Assembly: GCA_963841425.1 (NCBI GenBank)
Contig: CAWJCL010000002.1
Coordinates: 372,001-436,000, forward strand
Length of the DNA: 64,000 nucleotides
Source of the DNA: DATEOR01 sp963841425
GTDB lineage: Bacteria > Actinomycetota > Thermoleophilia > Gaiellales > Gaiellaceae
Direction: 5' to 3'
The notes beneath the pieces were generated by a model. The model was not told where the DNA came from, did not search any database, and worked only from the letters and a program-made list of their open reading frames with translations. A program made the position numbers and the translations under genes. Position 1 is the stretch's first letter; every line of letters begins with the position of its first letter. This document shows positions 8,222 through 17,450 of the stretch, piece by piece.

Positions 8222-8814
8222 CTGTAGGACCCAAGCAGGTTGGTTCTGCTGACCGGGGGTTGGTGGCCGAGGGCTGAGTGTCGACGTCGATGGTTGTAGT
8301 GCCAGAGCCAGCCGTCAAGGGCCCGGGTGCGTTCGCCGCTGGAGCGGTAGATGGCGCCGTAGGCCCAGCCGTCGAGCAGCGTGCGGATGAAGCCGACGGC
8401 CGTCGTTGCCTTCTCGTCGGGGAGGACCTCGGCGTAGGCGAGCCGCTGAGTAGTCGTCGACGGCGACGTGGACGAACTCCCAGCCGATCACCCCCCGCCG
8501 TCGCCCGTCACGATCGGTGCGGCTGCCGCGGTAGGCTCCGGCCCGGCGGCCGTCATTCGCAGCTGGCGCAGCGCAACGATTACCGCCACCCGCTCCTCCG
8601 AGGTGCGGTTGGCGACCCGCTTCGGCGCCGACGAGCGATCGGCGAGACCGGCCTCACCCTCGGCCAGAAAGCGCCGCAGCCATTTGCGCGCGCAGCGAAC
8701 GCTGACGCCGGCGGCCGCGGCGGCCGCCGCCAGCGTCCATCCCTGCACCAACACCCGCTCGGCGAGCAGACGACGGCCGCTCCAGCTGAGAGCGGCGTTA
8801 GCGTGAAGCTTCAT
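8218..8814 (-). pseudogene. IS481-family transposase remnant
   Basis: Reading from the ATG at 8814, the first ~90 residues are an intact helix-turn-helix region (KLHANAALSWSGRRLLAER, then GVSVRCARKWLRRFLAEGEA). The chain then jumps, out of frame, to DDE-domain fragments: RRRGVIGWEFVHVAVDDYS, a frameshift, RLAYAEVLPDEKATTAVGF, then a second deletion into DGWAYGAIYRSS and the conserved C-terminus WLWHYNHRRRHSALGHQPP ... NLLGSYS. The segments before the first catalytic Asp region and around the second Asp are missing, so it cannot be active. The TAG stop is supplied by the target-site CTAG. Confidence 0.85.
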
Positions 8815-8899
8815 CCGGTGACCTCCTTGGGTCTGAGCTGCCTTCGACAGCACTCAGCCTCCAAGGAGGCCCGGATGAACCAACGTGGTTAGGAACACA
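8223..8899 (-). mobile_element. Decayed IS481-family insertion sequence
   Basis: 677 nt between two copies of GCTAGC (8217-8222 and 8900-8905). The ends read inward as TGTAGGACCCAAGCAGGTTG and TGTGTTCCTAACCACGTTGG, and both continue into GGTTC, giving the shared string GTTGGTTC. IS481 elements are known to insert at NCTAGN and duplicate it, which matches the flanks. A full IS481 transposase needs about 950 nt, so roughly a third of the element is lost internally. It landed exactly on the palindrome in which the stop codons of two convergent genes overlapped. Confidence 0.85.
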
Positions 8900-8900
8900 G

Positions 8901-10043
8901 CTAGCTGAGCTCGTCCTCGGCGAGGCGCGTGCCCTGCACCATGTTCGCGAGCTTCTCGTAGACGACCTCCCAGCTCCGCGTGCGGAGCCCGCAGTCAGGA
9001 TTCACCTGGATGCGCTCCGGGCCGCCGAGGACCTCGACCGCGTAGAGGATCCGGTCGCGGACGAGCTCGGCCGGCTCGACGAAGTCGGAGTGGATGTCGA
9101 GGACGCCGAGGCCGACTCCCGGATAGCCGTGCTCCTTGAAGAGCGCAAGCGTGTCCGCATAGCCGGGCCGGTTCTCATGCTTCGTGCCGAGCTCGCGCGA
9201 GTCGCGGTTGGCGAACTCGAGCTGCAGTTCGAGGCAGTCCTCGAGCTCCATCACGGCCGGCCAGAGCGCGCCGTAGTCGGAGAAGCAGATGTGCATGCTC
9301 TTCTTCGCCTCCACACCGCGCGTCGCCTCGTTGAAGCCCTCGACCACGAGCGGCACCTCGTCCGGCTTGGTCGTCGCCGCGGGCTCGTCGATCTGGATCC
9401 ACTCGGCTCCGGCGGCGACGAGCCCCTCGACGTTCGGGAGGATGACGTTCACGGCCACATCGTGGACGAAGCGCCGGCGCGCGTCGTAGCGCTGCTCGGC
9501 CGAGGCGCCGAGGCCTCCTTCGTGCCCGTAGTGCTCGTCGTAGGACCAGTCCTCCATCGTGTAGGCGCCGGTCAGAGGAACCTTCACGGCTCGGTCGGTG
9601 TGGGCGCGCACGAACTCGAACTCATCCACGTCCTGCGGGCCCGGGACGGACGGCGCCTCCACGACCGCGGCCTTTGCGTAGTACTTGTTGTCGAAGGAGC
9701 GCACGATGCCGCGCGGCTCGAAGCCGCGCGCGAAGGCGGCGACGTGGTCGTACATCTCCGTCCGCTTCTGCTCGCCGTCGTAGACGACGTCGAGGCCGAC
9801 CCGTTCGAGCAGGCGGATCGCGTACACGGCGGCCCAGTCGTCGATTTCCGGCAATTCGGCTTCGCCGAATTGACCGGACAAGAGCTCCAACAGGCGCTCG
9901 TGGCCGTCGACGCCGAGCCGCTTCCCCCAGCTTTCAGCCGCCTGAACATCCAGCTCCTCGAGCGGACGCCCCGCGAACGCCTTCACCCGCCAGGACGGCT
10001 TGGCGAGGCTGCCGATCTCGCGAGTGACGAAGCGCACGCTCAC
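8901..10043 (-). CDS. Core-MetE-type cobalamin-independent methionine synthase family protein
   Basis: 380 residues, equal to the C-terminal catalytic barrel of MetE without the N-terminal barrel. All zinc ligands of the family can be placed: His and Cys in KKSMHICFSDY (about residue 250), Glu in LELQLEFANRDS and Cys in IQVNPDCGLRTRSWE near 345. The substrate region EWIQIDEPA near 215 is also present. It should transfer a methyl group to a thiol such as homocysteine. Core-MetE enzymes are known to use donors other than methyl-tetrahydrofolate triglutamate, so the donor here is open. The gene overlaps the upstream MetE-like gene by 4 nt. Its TAG stop is at the edge of the IS481 target duplication. 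Confidence 0.8.
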   Translation of the reverse strand: MSVRFVTREIGSLAKPSWRVKAFAGRPLEELDVQAAESWGKRLGVDGHERLLELLSGQFGEAELPEIDDWAAVYAIRLLERVGLDVVYDGEQKRTEMYDHVAAFARGFEPRGIVRSFDNKYYAKAAVVEAPSVPGPQDVDEFEFVRAHTDRAVKVPLTGAYTMEDWSYDEHYGHEGGLGASAEQRYDARRRFVHDVAVNVILPNVEGLVAAGAEWIQIDEPAATTKPDEVPLVVEGFNEATRGVEAKKSMHICFSDYGALWPAVMELEDCLELQLEFANRDSRELGTKHENRPGYADTLALFKEHGYPGVGLGVLDIHSDFVEPAELVRDRILYAVEVLGGPERIQVNPDCGLRTRSWEVVYEKLANMVQGTRLAEDELS

Positions 10044-10942
10044 GCGACCTCCGCCAGGCTCGCGCTCGCCTGTCCGAGCCGCGCGAGCTTCTCGCGAGCG
10101 ATCGGCTCCGGTACGAACTGGAGGTCGCCGTTCGGCGTCAGCGCGACACCGGCGGGCTCGCGCGCGAGGAGCTCTCCGGCGAAGCGGGCCAGCTCTTCGG
10201 GGCTCTCGAGCGCGGAGCTCCGCGCATCGAGGACGCCCGCGAGGATCTCCTTGGGATAGTCGCGCGGCACCGCGTCGAGGCTCGTCGAGTAGAAGTCGAT
10301 CCCGATCGCCGACACGCGGGCTTCGGCGAGCGCGGGCAGGATCGAGCTCGCGTCTGCGAAAGGAAGCTGCAGCGCGAGCGGCGCCGCCGGCAGCTCGGCC
10401 AGGGCGCGCAGAAGGCCATCGGCGCGTCCCTCACGGGCGGCGAAGGGCTCGCTGAGGACGACGAGTGCGGCGCCGGCGCTCGCCCACGCCTCGATCTGGG
10501 GCGCGAGGACGCTCGCAGCGAGCCGCTCCGCAGACACCTCGTCGCGCGCGGCGCGGGCGAAGGCGAGGGGCGAGGGCAGCGTGCCCAGCCATTCTCCGGC
10601 CGGAAGGTCGGGAGCCGGCAACGGACTCGCCAGGCCCGGCTCGCCCTCGACGAGCACGCCGCGGTAGAAGGTGTTGGTGTCGAGGAAGCGGGTCAGCGGG
10701 CGAGTGTCGAGCCCGTCCGCGACCTCGGCGAGCGGGCGGAAGAGGTCTTGCCAGCCGAGCAGCCCGTCGCTCAAGAGGTCGAGGCCTGCTGCCCGCTGGA
10801 CAGCCACGAGCTCTCGGAAATCGCGTTCGGCCTGTTCGTCGACCTGCTCCTGGGAGGTGCGCCCGCGGTCGAGGTCCCGGGTCGCCTGGACGAGCGCCCC
10901 GGAGCGCGGATAGATCCCAGGGGCGAACGCCTTCAACGCCAT
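10040..10942 (-). CDS. MetE-barrel-like protein lacking zinc ligands, partner of the core MetE
   Basis: 300 residues. The N-terminus APGIYPRSGALVQATRDLDR followed by LLSDGLLGWQDLFRPLAE resembles MetE/UROD-type barrels. LPSPLAFARAARDE and ALQLPFADASSILPALAE follow the barrel pattern. At the place of the terminal zinc Cys motif it reads VALTPNGDLQFVPEPIA, so no Cys is available, and no His-x-Cys motif is seen. It therefore looks like a non-catalytic or folate-binding half, possibly replacing the missing N-terminal domain of the 380-residue protein encoded immediately downstream with a 4-nt overlap. The function is inferred from this coupling only. Confidence 0.65.
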   Translation of the reverse strand: MALKAFAPGIYPRSGALVQATRDLDRGRTSQEQVDEQAERDFRELVAVQRAAGLDLLSDGLLGWQDLFRPLAEVADGLDTRPLTRFLDTNTFYRGVLVEGEPGLASPLPAPDLPAGEWLGTLPSPLAFARAARDEVSAERLAASVLAPQIEAWASAGAALVVLSEPFAAREGRADGLLRALAELPAAPLALQLPFADASSILPALAEARVSAIGIDFYSTSLDAVPRDYPKEILAGVLDARSSALESPEELARFAGELLAREPAGVALTPNGDLQFVPEPIAREKLARLGQASASLAEVA

Positions 10943-10994
10943 GCCGGGAGCGTATCCACTTGCGCCCGTCGTTCCCGCCGTCGCCGGCCGGTCG

Positions 10995-11420
10995 TCAGCG
11001 GCCGGCTACGGCGATCTTGTTCTCGGCGTGCTGGAGGCGCTGCTCCATGTGCCAGCGGTCGATCTCCTCGTCGCCGGCATCCGCTCGCTCGAGCGCAGCG
11101 CGGGCCTCCTCGGCCTCCCGGCGCGCCTCTTCGATGTCGATCTCCTCGGCGCGCACGGCGTCGTCCACGAGCGCGATCGCGCGGTCCTGCTGCACCTTGA
11201 AATAGCCGGGGCCTGCCGCGAAGGACTGCCATTCGTTCCCCGCCTTCACGCGGATCTCGCCCGCCTTCAACATGGCGACGAGCGGAGCGTGGCGAGCCAG
11301 CACGCCGATCTCTCCGGCCGCGCCGGGCACGATCACCATCTCGGCCTCGCCCTCGAACGCCGCGCCCTCGGGCGTGACGACCGAGAGGTCGAATGTGCGA
11401 ACGCCGGCCTCGGCGGCCAT
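10995..11420 (-). CDS. atpC: F-type ATP synthase subunit epsilon
   Basis: 141 residues. The N-terminal beta-sandwich is recognisable from FDLSVVTPEGAAFEGEAEMV and VIVPGAAGEIGVLARHAPLV. The C-terminal helical hairpin is EIDIEEARREAEEARAALER. It is part of the F1 central stalk with gamma. It follows atpD directly (adjacent bases 11421/11420) and is the last gene of the split ATP synthase operon; the next coding sequence on the same strand starts 53 nt downstream. Confidence 0.93.
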   Translation of the reverse strand: MAAEAGVRTFDLSVVTPEGAAFEGEAEMVIVPGAAGEIGVLARHAPLVAMLKAGEIRVKAGNEWQSFAAGPGYFKVQQDRAIALVDDAVRAEEIDIEEARREAEEARAALERADAGDEEIDRWHMEQRLQHAENKIAVAGR

Positions 11421-12917
11421 CTACGCCGCCACGGGCTCGGGCTCGGGCTCAGGCTCCGGCTCGGTCTCCGATTCGGATTCCTCCTCCGCTGCCTGCGGCT
11501 CGTCCTCGCCGGCCGTCTCCTTCCCCTTCTCGACGGCCTCCTCAATGGTGCCGACCATGTAGAACGCGGCCTCCGGAAGGTCGTCGTGCTTGCCCGCGAT
11601 GATCTCGGCGAAGCCGCGGATCGTGTCCTCGCGCTTCACGTAGGAGCCGGGCGTGCCTGTGAAGGCCTCGGCGACGAAGAAGGGCTGGGAGAGGAACCGC
11701 TGCACCTTGCGGGCGCGCTGGACGACGAGCTTGTCCTCGTCGGAGAGCTCGTCCATGCCCAGGATGGCGATGATGTCCTGCAGCTCGCGGTAGCGCTGCA
11801 GGAGCTCCTGCACGCGCGTCGCCGTCTCGTAGTGCTCCTCGCCGACGACGTCCGGCTGCAGCGCGCGGGAGAAAGAGTCGAGCGGATCGACCGCCGGGTA
11901 GATCCCCTGCTCCGTGAGGGCGCGCGAGAGGACGGTGGTCGAGTCGAGGTGCGCGAAGGTGTTCGCGGGCGCTGGGTCGGTGAGGTCGTCGGCGGGCACG
12001 TAGATCGCCTGCACCGACGTGACCGAGCCCTTGCGGGTCGAGGTGATGCGCTCCTGCAGCTGCCCCATCTCGGTGGCGAGCGTCGGCTGGTAGCCGACGG
12101 CGCTCGGCATGCGCCCGAGGAGGGCGGACACCTCCGAGCCTGCCTGCACGAAACGGAAGATGTTGTCGATGAAGAGCAGCACGTCCTGGCCCTGCTCGCG
12201 AAAGTACTCCGCCATGGTCAGGCCGGAGAGGCCGACGCGCAGGCGGGCTCCCGGCGGCTCGTTCATCTGCCCGAAGACGAGCGCGGTCTTCTCGATCACG
12301 CCCGACTCCTTCATCTCGATCCAGAGGTCATTGCCCTCGCGCGAGCGCTCGCCCACGCCGGCGAAGACCGAGAGACCCTCGTGCTCCTCCGCGATGTTGC
12401 GGATGAGCTCCTGGATGAGGACGGTCTTGCCGACTCCGGCGCCACCGAAGAGGCCGACCTTGCCGCCCTTCACGTAGGGAGCGAGCAGGTCGATGACCTT
12501 GATGCCCGTCTCGAAGATCTCCGTCGTCGGCTGCAGCTCCTCGAAGGCCGGGGCGTCGCGGTGGATCGGCCAGCGCTCGCCGGCCTCGACCTCGTCGCCC
12601 TCGTCGATGACGTCGCCGAGGACGTTGAAGATCCTGCCGAGGGTCGCCTCGCCGACCGGGACGCTGATCGGCGCGCCCGTGTCCTCGACGTCCATCCCTC
12701 GCGCGAGCCCGTCCGTACTGTCCATGGCGACCGCACGCACCCGGTCGTTGCCGAGGTGCTGCTGGACCTCTGCGATCAGGTCGAAGGCGGCGCGCCCCTC
12801 CTGCTCCGGCATCGCGATGCGTACCGCGTTGTTGATCGAAGGGAGGCCCCCGTGAAAGACGGCGTCGATGACGACGCCCTTGATCTCGACGATCTTGCCC
12901 GTGTTCTTGTCAGCCAT
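11421..12917 (-). CDS. atpD: F-type ATP synthase subunit beta
   Basis: 498 residues, longer than the usual ~465-480. Walker A GLFGGAGVGKTVLIQELIRN near residue 155, ERSREGNDLWIEMKESGV, the Walker B region VLLFIDNIFRFVQAGSEVSA near 250 and GYQPTLATEMGQLQERITST are all intact. This is the catalytic F1 subunit. The extra length is a C-terminal tail of alternating Glu/Pro and Ser/Glu (ESESETEPEPEPEPEPVAA), not part of the conserved fold. The gene is separated from atpG by about 7.2 kb of unrelated genes but is directly followed by atpC. A 64-nt gap separates it from the upstream zinc-finger gene and may hold its own promoter. Confidence 0.95.
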   Translation of the reverse strand: MADKNTGKIVEIKGVVIDAVFHGGLPSINNAVRIAMPEQEGRAAFDLIAEVQQHLGNDRVRAVAMDSTDGLARGMDVEDTGAPISVPVGEATLGRIFNVLGDVIDEGDEVEAGERWPIHRDAPAFEELQPTTEIFETGIKVIDLLAPYVKGGKVGLFGGAGVGKTVLIQELIRNIAEEHEGLSVFAGVGERSREGNDLWIEMKESGVIEKTALVFGQMNEPPGARLRVGLSGLTMAEYFREQGQDVLLFIDNIFRFVQAGSEVSALLGRMPSAVGYQPTLATEMGQLQERITSTRKGSVTSVQAIYVPADDLTDPAPANTFAHLDSTTVLSRALTEQGIYPAVDPLDSFSRALQPDVVGEEHYETATRVQELLQRYRELQDIIAILGMDELSDEDKLVVQRARKVQRFLSQPFFVAEAFTGTPGSYVKREDTIRGFAEIIAGKHDDLPEAAFYMVGTIEEAVEKGKETAGEDEPQAAEEESESETEPEPEPEPEPVAA

Positions 12918-12981
12918 GAATCCCCCGGTCGCTTGCCGGAGTCAGTTTATCCAAGCGTTTCGGGCCCGGACCCGCTAGCGA

Positions 12982-13461
12982 CTAGACGAAGCCCTCAGGG
13001 GGCTGGCCGGGAACGCGGTTCGGCTCAGGGGCCGGCTGCTTCGTCTGGTGCGGCAGCTGGCGCAGGAGGTTCTGATCGTTCCGGAAGCTGTACTGCGGGC
13101 CTCCGTTGGGTGCCGGGGTGGGCGACGGCTTCTGGAGCGAGGAGCCCACGAACGCCCCGAGGACGGCCGCCGCGGCGACCGCGACGATCGCCACACGCCT
13201 GCCGACCGGAAGCCGGATGACGGGGCGCTCGAAGCGGGGGTAGGAGATCTCTGGCCGCTCGAGCGGCACGGCGCGTACGGCATCCGCGGTCGCCGCCAGC
13301 CGGACCGCGAAGCCGCTGCAGCTGACGCACCCTTCCAGGTGCTTCTCGAGCAGCGCGTCCTCGAGCTCGGAGAGCTCGCCGTCGATCCGGAGCGATGCCC
13401 ATTGTCGGGCACGCTCGCAGCGACCATTGCGCGGTGAGAGCGCTTCGCCGGCCATATTCAC
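12982..13461 (-). CDS. Membrane-anchored zf-HC2 (anti-sigma-like) protein
   Basis: 159 residues. The N-terminal zinc-finger shape CERARQWASLRIDGELSELE, then LLEKHLEGCVSCSGF, gives the His-x3-Cys-x2-Cys pattern of anti-sigma factors. One transmembrane helix (VAIVAVAAAAVLGAFVGSSL, about residues 88-107) leads to a Pro-rich external tail ending PNRVPGQPPEGFV. Anti-sigma factors of this type hold an ECF sigma factor at the membrane, but no sigma gene lies beside it. It sits between atpD and the peptide transporter genes inside the interrupted ATP synthase operon. ATG 13461 is used; an ATG two codons later is equally possible. Confidence 0.65.
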   Translation of the reverse strand: MNMAGEALSPRNGRCERARQWASLRIDGELSELEDALLEKHLEGCVSCSGFAVRLAATADAVRAVPLERPEISYPRFERPVIRLPVGRRVAIVAVAAAAVLGAFVGSSLQKPSPTPAPNGGPQYSFRNDQNLLRQLPHQTKQPAPEPNRVPGQPPEGFV

Positions 13462-13502
13462 TCTGACGATAGCCGAGCCGCGGAGTTAGAAGGGGCTTCG
13501 CG

Positions 13503-14392
<890 letters not shown>

Positions 14393-14396
<4 letters not shown>

Positions 14397-15412
14397 GCGT
14401 TCACCATCTGGCGCTCGCCCGAGCGCTCGCTCGCCGGATGCGCTGTGCGGACCCAGTGGCCCGGGCGCACCTCACGGAGCTGCGGCTCGACGGTCGAGCA
14501 CGTGTCGTTGTAGTCCGCGTACGGACAGCGCGCCGCGAAACGGCAGGCCTCGGGCGGGTTGACGAGGTCGGGCGGACGTCCGGGGATAGCGATCAGCCGC
14601 CCCTCCCGGATCTCGCGCTCGTCGCCCTCGAGCTGGGGCAGAGCGCCGAGCATTGCCTCCGTGTATGGATGCTCGGGATTGTCGAAGAGCTCAAAGCCCG
14701 ACGCCTGCTCGACGATCTGGCCCGCGTACATGATCATGACGTCGTCCGCCGTCTCCGCGACGACGCCCATGTCGTGGGTGATGAGGATCATGGCCATGTC
14801 GTGCTCCTGGCGGAGGGCGTCGAGGAGGTCGAGGATCTGGGCCTGGATCGTCACGTCGAGCGCCGTCGTCGGCTCGTCGGCGATGAGCAGGCGCGGGCTG
14901 CACGAGAGCGCGATCGCAATCATCACGCGCTGCCTCATGCCGCCTGAAAAGCGGTGCGGATAGTCGTCGAGCCGCTCGGCCGCACGCGGAATCCCGACCT
15001 CCTCGAGGAGATCCACGGCCTTCTTCCGGGCCTCCTGCTTCGACACGTCCCGGTGCGCGAGGATTGTCTCCGTGATCTGCGTCCCGATCTTGAGGGTCGG
15101 GTTCAGCGAGGTCATCGGGTCCTGGAAGATCATCGCGACCTCGTTGCCGCGGATGTGCTGCATCTCCCCCTCTGACAACATCGTCAGGTCCTTGCCGTCG
15201 AAGAGGACTTCGCCGCTCACGATCTTCGCCGGCGGCTTCGGGATGAGCCCCATGATCGAGAGGGCCGTCACCGACTTGCCGCAGCCGGACTCCCCGACGA
15301 TGCCGAGCGTCTTCCCCTTCTCGAGCGAGAAGCTGACGCCGTCCACGGCCTGCACGACGCCCTCGCGGGTGAAGAAGTGGGTCTTGAGGTCGTTGACCTC
15401 GAGGACGGCCAA
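14393..15412 (-). CDS. dppD: Peptide ABC transporter ATP-binding protein, DppD/OppD type
   Basis: 339 residues. Walker A GIVGESGCGKSVTALSIMGL near residue 33, signature FSGGMRQRVMIAIALSCSPR near 150, Walker B LLIADEPTTALDVTIQAQIL and HDMGVVAETADDVMIMYAGQ. The C-terminal domain holds the Cys-rich motif EACRFAARCPYADYNDTC near 290, typical of OppD/DppD proteins and able to bind an iron-sulfur cluster in some members. It is 14 nt downstream of dppC and overlaps dppF. Confidence 0.93.
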
Positions 15413-15426
15413 TTAGTGCCCCTGCA

Positions 15427-16404
15427 CTACCCGGTCTCCCGCGTGCGCGGATCGAGCGCGTCGCGGAGCCCGTCAGCGATGAAGTTCGCGCAGAGAACCA
15501 GCGTGGCGATCGCGAGACAAGGGATGAAGAGCACTTCGGGATGCAGCCGGTACGCCTCGCGACCGTCCTGCGCGATCGACCCCCAGGAAGCCGTCGGCGG
15601 GTTGATGCCGAGGCCGATGAAGCTGAGGAAGGCCTCCCCGAGGACGACGCCTGGGAGCTCGAGAAAGATCGCGATCACAAGGATGCCGAGCGTGTTTGGC
15701 AGAAGGTGCCGCGCGAGCACTCGATACCAGCGCGCGCCTACCGCCTTGGCTGCCCGCACGTAGTCGTTCTCCTTCAGCGTGATCACCTGGCCCCTGACAA
15801 TGCGCGCTGCGGTGAACCAGCTCGCGATGGTGAGCGCCACGACCATCGTCCAGACGCTGACCGAGCCCGAGGGGCTCAAGATCTGCGTCGTGATGATCGC
15901 GAACGGCAGGTACGGGAGGCCGTAGAGCGCGTCGAGGAACCGCATCATCCCGTTGTCGAGCCTGCCGCCGACGAAGCCCGAGATCGAGCCGTAGAGCACG
16001 CCGATGACGAGGATCATGAACGTCGCCGCGAACCCGATCGAAATCGAGATCTGACCGCCCTGAGCAACCCGCGCGAAGAGGTCGCGACCGAACTTGTCGG
16101 TCGAGAACGGGTGGTCGAGGCTGAAGCCGGCGTAGGACTGCGAGAAGTCGACCGCGTTCGGGTCGTAGTCCTTGAGCGACGTCCAGATGCCGGGGATCTT
16201 CCAGAAACCCGGGATCAGGAGGCAGTAGAGGCAGATGATGATAAAGACGATGGCAGCGGCGACAGCACCCTTGTTCTGGACGAAGCGCCGCCAGGCGTCC
16301 TGCCAGAGGCTGGACTGCCGGATCGCCGCGCCGGCGGCGTGCTCGGTGGTCGGCGCCGGAGGGGCGGCGACCGGAACGGCCGCTTCGCGCCGGTCGACGG
16401 CCAC
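15427..16404 (-). CDS. dppC: Peptide ABC transporter permease, DppC/OppC type
   Basis: 325 residues from a GTG at 16404 whose G is the last base of the dppB stop (TAGTG), so the two are coupled. A ~35-residue cytoplasmic N-terminus precedes the first helix (AVAAAIVFIIICLYCLLIPG). The BPD_transp_1 region follows with the EAA loop at AAKAVGARWYRVLARHLLPN and the end motif GLRDALDPRTRETG. It spans the cytoplasmic membrane and pairs with DppB. The open frame runs upstream through dppB, but that extension is antisense-like noise. Confidence 0.92.
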   Translation of the reverse strand: MAVDRREAAVPVAAPPAPTTEHAAGAAIRQSSLWQDAWRRFVQNKGAVAAAIVFIIICLYCLLIPGFWKIPGIWTSLKDYDPNAVDFSQSYAGFSLDHPFSTDKFGRDLFARVAQGGQISISIGFAATFMILVIGVLYGSISGFVGGRLDNGMMRFLDALYGLPYLPFAIITTQILSPSGSVSVWTMVVALTIASWFTAARIVRGQVITLKENDYVRAAKAVGARWYRVLARHLLPNTLGILVIAIFLELPGVVLGEAFLSFIGLGINPPTASWGSIAQDGREAYRLHPEVLFIPCLAIATLVLCANFIADGLRDALDPRTRETG

Positions 16405-17342
16405 TAGCGGACCTCCCTCGTCCTCGGGTCGAGGATGCCGTACATGATGTCGACGAAGAGGTTCGCCACGATGATGATCAGCGACGTGAGGACGGTGATC
16501 CCCATCACAACGGAGAAGTCTCGGTTGAAGACCGAGTTGATGAAGTACCTTCCGATGCCCGGGATCGAGAAGATGATCTCGATGATGAACGTGCCGGTGA
16601 TGATGAGCCCGAGCAGGGGCGCCGTCGCGGTCACCGCAGGAATCAGGGAGTTGCGGAGAACATGCAGCCCGATGACGCGCTTGTACGGCAACCCTTTCGC
16701 TCTGGCGGTGCGGACGTAGTCCTGCTGCATCGTCTCGAGCATCGAGCCGCGGACCAGCCGTGCGAAGTAGGCCATCGGGAACAGGCCGAGCGCGAAAGAC
16801 GGCAGGATGATCCGGTCGTCGAACTGGAAGAAGCCCTGCGGCCACCCATTCGTGGGCACGAGACCCCACTTCAGCGCCACGTAGTAGATGAGCAGGGTGG
16901 CGACGAAGAAGCTCGGTAACGCGAAGCCGATGGTCGAGAAGAACATCGCGAAGTAGTCGAAGATCGAGTTCGGCTTGAGCGCCGCCAGGACGCCTAACGG
17001 AATACCGAGGACGACCGCCCAGAGGAACGCGAGGATGCCGAGCTTCAACGACTTCGGGAAGCCGTCCTTGATGATGTCGTTGACCGTGCGCGTACGCTGC
17101 GACATCGAGGGGCCGAGGTCGAACGTCGCCACGTCCTTGACGTAGTAGATGTACTGCTGGTACCAGGGCTTGTCGAGATTGAACTTCCGCTCGAGGTTCG
17201 CCTGGATCGCCGGCGGCACGTTTCGCTCGGTCTTGCGGAACGGATTGCCGCCGATCTGCTTCATCATCACGAACGTCATGAAGATGACGAGCAAGATGAC
17301 CGGAATCGTCCAGATGATTCTTCGGATGATGAACGTGGCCAT
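16404..17342 (-). CDS. dppB: Peptide ABC transporter permease, DppB/OppB type
   Basis: 312 residues. The N-terminus ATFIIRRIIWTIPVILLVIF with a first transmembrane helix, the EAA loop ARAKGLPYKRVIGLHVLRNS near 215 and the last helices ending VANLFVDIMYGILDPRTREV are characteristic of DppB. Between dppA and this gene lies a perfect 11-bp GC hairpin (17402-17426), which may reduce read-through from the strongly expressed binding-protein gene. Confidence 0.92.
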   Translation of the reverse strand: MATFIIRRIIWTIPVILLVIFMTFVMMKQIGGNPFRKTERNVPPAIQANLERKFNLDKPWYQQYIYYVKDVATFDLGPSMSQRTRTVNDIIKDGFPKSLKLGILAFLWAVVLGIPLGVLAALKPNSIFDYFAMFFSTIGFALPSFFVATLLIYYVALKWGLVPTNGWPQGFFQFDDRIILPSFALGLFPMAYFARLVRGSMLETMQQDYVRTARAKGLPYKRVIGLHVLRNSLIPAVTATAPLLGLIITGTFIIEIIFSIPGIGRYFINSVFNRDFSVVMGITVLTSLIIIVANLFVDIMYGILDPRTREVR

Positions 17343-17401
17343 CTAGGTCTGAATCTTTACCCGATTGGGTGCAGTTCGCAACAGTGAATCGAAACAAGGG
17401 C

Positions 17402-17426
17402 GGGCGGGGCGCCGAGCGCCCCGCCC
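17402..17426 (-). terminator. GC-rich hairpin between dppA and dppB
   Basis: GGGCGGGGCGC and GCGCCCCGCCC form a perfect 11-bp stem with a 3-nt loop 24 nt after the dppA stop. On the minus strand it is followed by CCCTTGTTTCG, a weak T-rich stretch. It probably acts as a partial terminator or 3'-end stabiliser that raises binding-protein mRNA over permease mRNA. Confidence 0.6.
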
Positions 17427-17450
17427 GTCCTGGACTTCCTGCTTGCCCGA

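Noticed and set aside
12109..12477. Small plus-strand frames within atpD and similar genes
   Set aside because: Shadows of conserved coding sequence; no ribosome sites or motifs.
15411..15430. AGTGCCCCTGCACT between dppD and dppC as another copy of the RNA element
   Set aside because: Only a 5-bp hairpin; core strings and arms are absent.
15427..17397. 656-residue frame covering dppC and dppB
   Set aside because: Only the part from the GTG at 16404 is homologous; upstream it is antisense-like sequence in the dppB gene.
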